DNA of 64,000 nucleotides from Catellatospora sichuanensis (GTDB lineage Bacteria; Actinomycetota; Actinomycetes; Mycobacteriales; Micromonosporaceae): the NCBI RefSeq assembly GCF_007483665.1, contig NZ_ML660189.1, positions 210,440 through 274,439 on the forward strand. The letters are read 5' to 3'. A program made the translations under genes and the position numbers. The notes beneath the pieces are model-generated. The model was not told where the DNA came from, made no database searches, and saw nothing but the letters and a program-made list of their open reading frames with translations. Below, piece by piece: positions 62,828 to 64,000 of the stretch (position 1 is the stretch's first letter; every line of letters starts with the position of its first letter).

Positions 62828-64000
62828 ATGGACGAGCTGCCGATAGGGCGCCGGGTGTCGTACTGGCGCAACCGCCGGAAGATGTCGCAGCAGGTCTTCG
62901 CCGACCGCCTGGGCAAGTCGAAGAGCTGGGTGGACAAGGTGGAGCGCGGCGTGCGCCGGCTCGACAAGTTCTCGGTCGTGTACGAGATCGCCGACGTGCT
63001 CCAGCTCGACGTCCAGCTGCTGTTGGGCAAGGACCCGGAGCGCCGCCCCGACAGCATGAACTGCATCGACCAGATCGAGGTCGCCGAGATCCGCTCCGCG
63101 CTGGAGCGGTACGACCAGATCAGCGCGTTCTTCTACGCGGCGCCCGAGCCGCCGCCGATCGCGGAGATGCGCAAGGCCGCCCTGCACGCCTGGCAGACCT
63201 GGGAGCACGGCCGCTACGGCGTGCTGGCCCGCGCGCTGCCCAAGCTGCTGCGCGACGCCCAGGCCGCCGACACGGCGTACGCCCACTCCAACGACTCCCG
63301 TGAGGCCGCGCACCTGCTCGGCCAGGTCTACCAGCTCGCCTCCTCGGTGCTGCGCAAGCTCGGTGAGCTGGACCTGAGCTGGCTGGCCGCGGACCGCTCC
63401 ATCGCCGTGTCGCAGCGGGCGGGCGACCAGCTGCTCGCCGGGGTGGCCACCACCCGGGTGGCGAACGCCCTGCGCGCCCTCGGCCGGCACCGGGCGGCGC
63501 TCGAGGTCAACGTCAACATCGCCAACCGGCTCTGCCCGACGCCGGGGGAGACCACCGACGACCAGCTGTCGGTGTACGGCTTCCTGCTGCTGCAGGGCGC
63601 CATGGCCGCCTCCTGCATCGGCGACAGCGCGACCATGCGCGACCTGCTGTCCGCGGCCCAGGAGGCGGCGGCGGGGCTGGGCGGCGACAAGAACCACTAC
63701 TGGACCAGCTTCGGCCCGACCAACGTGCTGGTGCACCGGGCCGCGGCCGCGGTCGAACTGGGTGAGGGCGGCCTGGCCATCTCCATCCACGACGGGCTGG
63801 ACCCGACCACGTTCAACGCGCTGCTGCCGGAGCGCCGGGCCCACCACTACCTCGACATGGCACGCGGCTTCGCCCAGGTGGGCGACGTCGAGCGGGCGGG
63901 CGAGATGCTGCTGGAGGGCGATCTGCTGGCGCCCGCCGAGATCCGCTGCCGGCCGATCGCGCACGAGGTGCTCAGCGACGTGCTGCGGCGCACCCGCGGC
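62828..64000 (+). CDS. XRE-type HTH regulator with TPR-like domain, truncated by the window
   Basis: 391 codons are visible and the frame is open at the edge. The N-terminal helix-turn-helix (MDELPIGRRVSYWRNRRKMS, then QQVFADRLGKSKSWVDKVER, residues 1-60) is followed by a long helical region with alternating motifs such as LLGQVYQLASSVLRKLGELD and ATTRVANALRALGRHRAALE, typical of tetratricopeptide-like ligand or peptide sensing domains in streptomycete XRE regulators. ATG 62828 has a GGGGAGGG-type site. The target is unknown; the divergent primase-like gene is the obvious candidate. Confidence 0.8.
   Translation, partial: MDELPIGRRVSYWRNRRKMSQQVFADRLGKSKSWVDKVERGVRRLDKFSVVYEIADVLQLDVQLLLGKDPERRPDSMNCIDQIEVAEIRSALERYDQISAFFYAAPEPPPIAEMRKAALHAWQTWEHGRYGVLARALPKLLRDAQAADTAYAHSNDSREAAHLLGQVYQLASSVLRKLGELDLSWLAADRSIAVSQRAGDQLLAGVATTRVANALRALGRHRAALEVNVNIANRLCPTPGETTDDQLSVYGFLLLQGAMAASCIGDSATMRDLLSAAQEAAAGLGGDKNHYWTSFGPTNVLVHRAAAAVELGEGGLAISIHDGLDPTTFNALLPERRAHHYLDMARGFAQVGDVERAGEMLLEGDLLAPAEIRCRPIAHEVLSDVLRRTRG

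Overview
The window is high-GC DNA with GC-rich third codon positions, many GTG/TTG starts, strong purine-rich ribosome sites and tightly packed genes. This is the pattern of a filamentous actinomycete. Several traits suggest Micromonosporaceae or a near relative: a small SigE-type ECF sigma factor, GAGCGCAGCGAG spacer repeats between operon genes, GAAGGGCRCC intergenic hairpins, and an AbiEi-like/endonuclease-fold protein. This placement is inference; no rRNA marker is present. I found no tRNA, rRNA, CRISPR array, insertion sequence, prophage or replication origin.

The backbone is a housekeeping order that, from memory, matches the Mycobacterium tuberculosis Rv2995c-Rv3029c region: etfB-etfA, cysteine desulfurase, mnmA, a short MetE-like protein, ligA, gatC-gatA, gatB, a PH-domain protein resembling CFP-6, ilvB-ilvN-ilvC, serA and leuB. 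Accessory genes are inserted between these blocks.

Layout: 1-71 is a C23/G17/C23 homopolymer tract, probably an assembly artefact. 195-3749 holds a YccF membrane protein, a DUF6232-like protein, a crotonase and an IlvG-like TPP enzyme. 3979-8328 has two secreted proteins, one with five DUF11 repeats and one with a beta-helix plus a membrane tail. 8577-13864 is a probable catabolic operon of MFS transporter, PLP amino-acid deaminase/aldolase, sugar-lactone oxidase and GH1 beta-glucosidase. 13861-16127 has small membrane proteins, an acetyltransferase and a Cys-rich miniprotein. 16377-21802 carries etfBA and the thio-tRNA genes. 21821-24378 is an HxlR/SDR pair and an ADP-ribosylglycohydrolase. 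24540-33474 has ligA, a GGDEF-EAL protein, gatCA, an atypical aquaporin and gatB. 33637-39751 has a metallophosphoesterase, a PQQ-type sugar dehydrogenase, an ECF sigma factor with its membrane partner, and a 2-hydroxyacid dehydrogenase. 39882-41653 has a BNR/WD40-like protein overlapping a frame that joins a MoaD/ThiS-like domain to a PaaI-type thioesterase. 41781-49332 has a SUKH-like protein, a LacI regulator, glyA, ilvD and a second GGDEF-EAL protein. 49364-60311 is the branched-chain amino-acid and serine region (ilvB, ilvN, ilvC, serA, leuB, ilvE) with several RNA-like control elements. 60560-64000 has the AbiEi-like protein, a small repetitive ORF, a DNA primase/polymerase-like protein and a truncated HTH regulator.

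Together ilvB/N, ilvC, ilvD and ilvE cover the route from pyruvate or 2-oxobutyrate to valine and isoleucine. LeuB covers one leucine step, and SerA and GlyA the serine-glycine branch. A candidate attenuator precedes ilvB, and a 17/20-identical motif lies about 40 nt upstream of both leuB and ilvE. The intergenic spaces hold at least three hairpin families. One is a 25-bp-armed element with a constant 17-nt loop, found only in convergent gaps, with a compensatory base change between copies.
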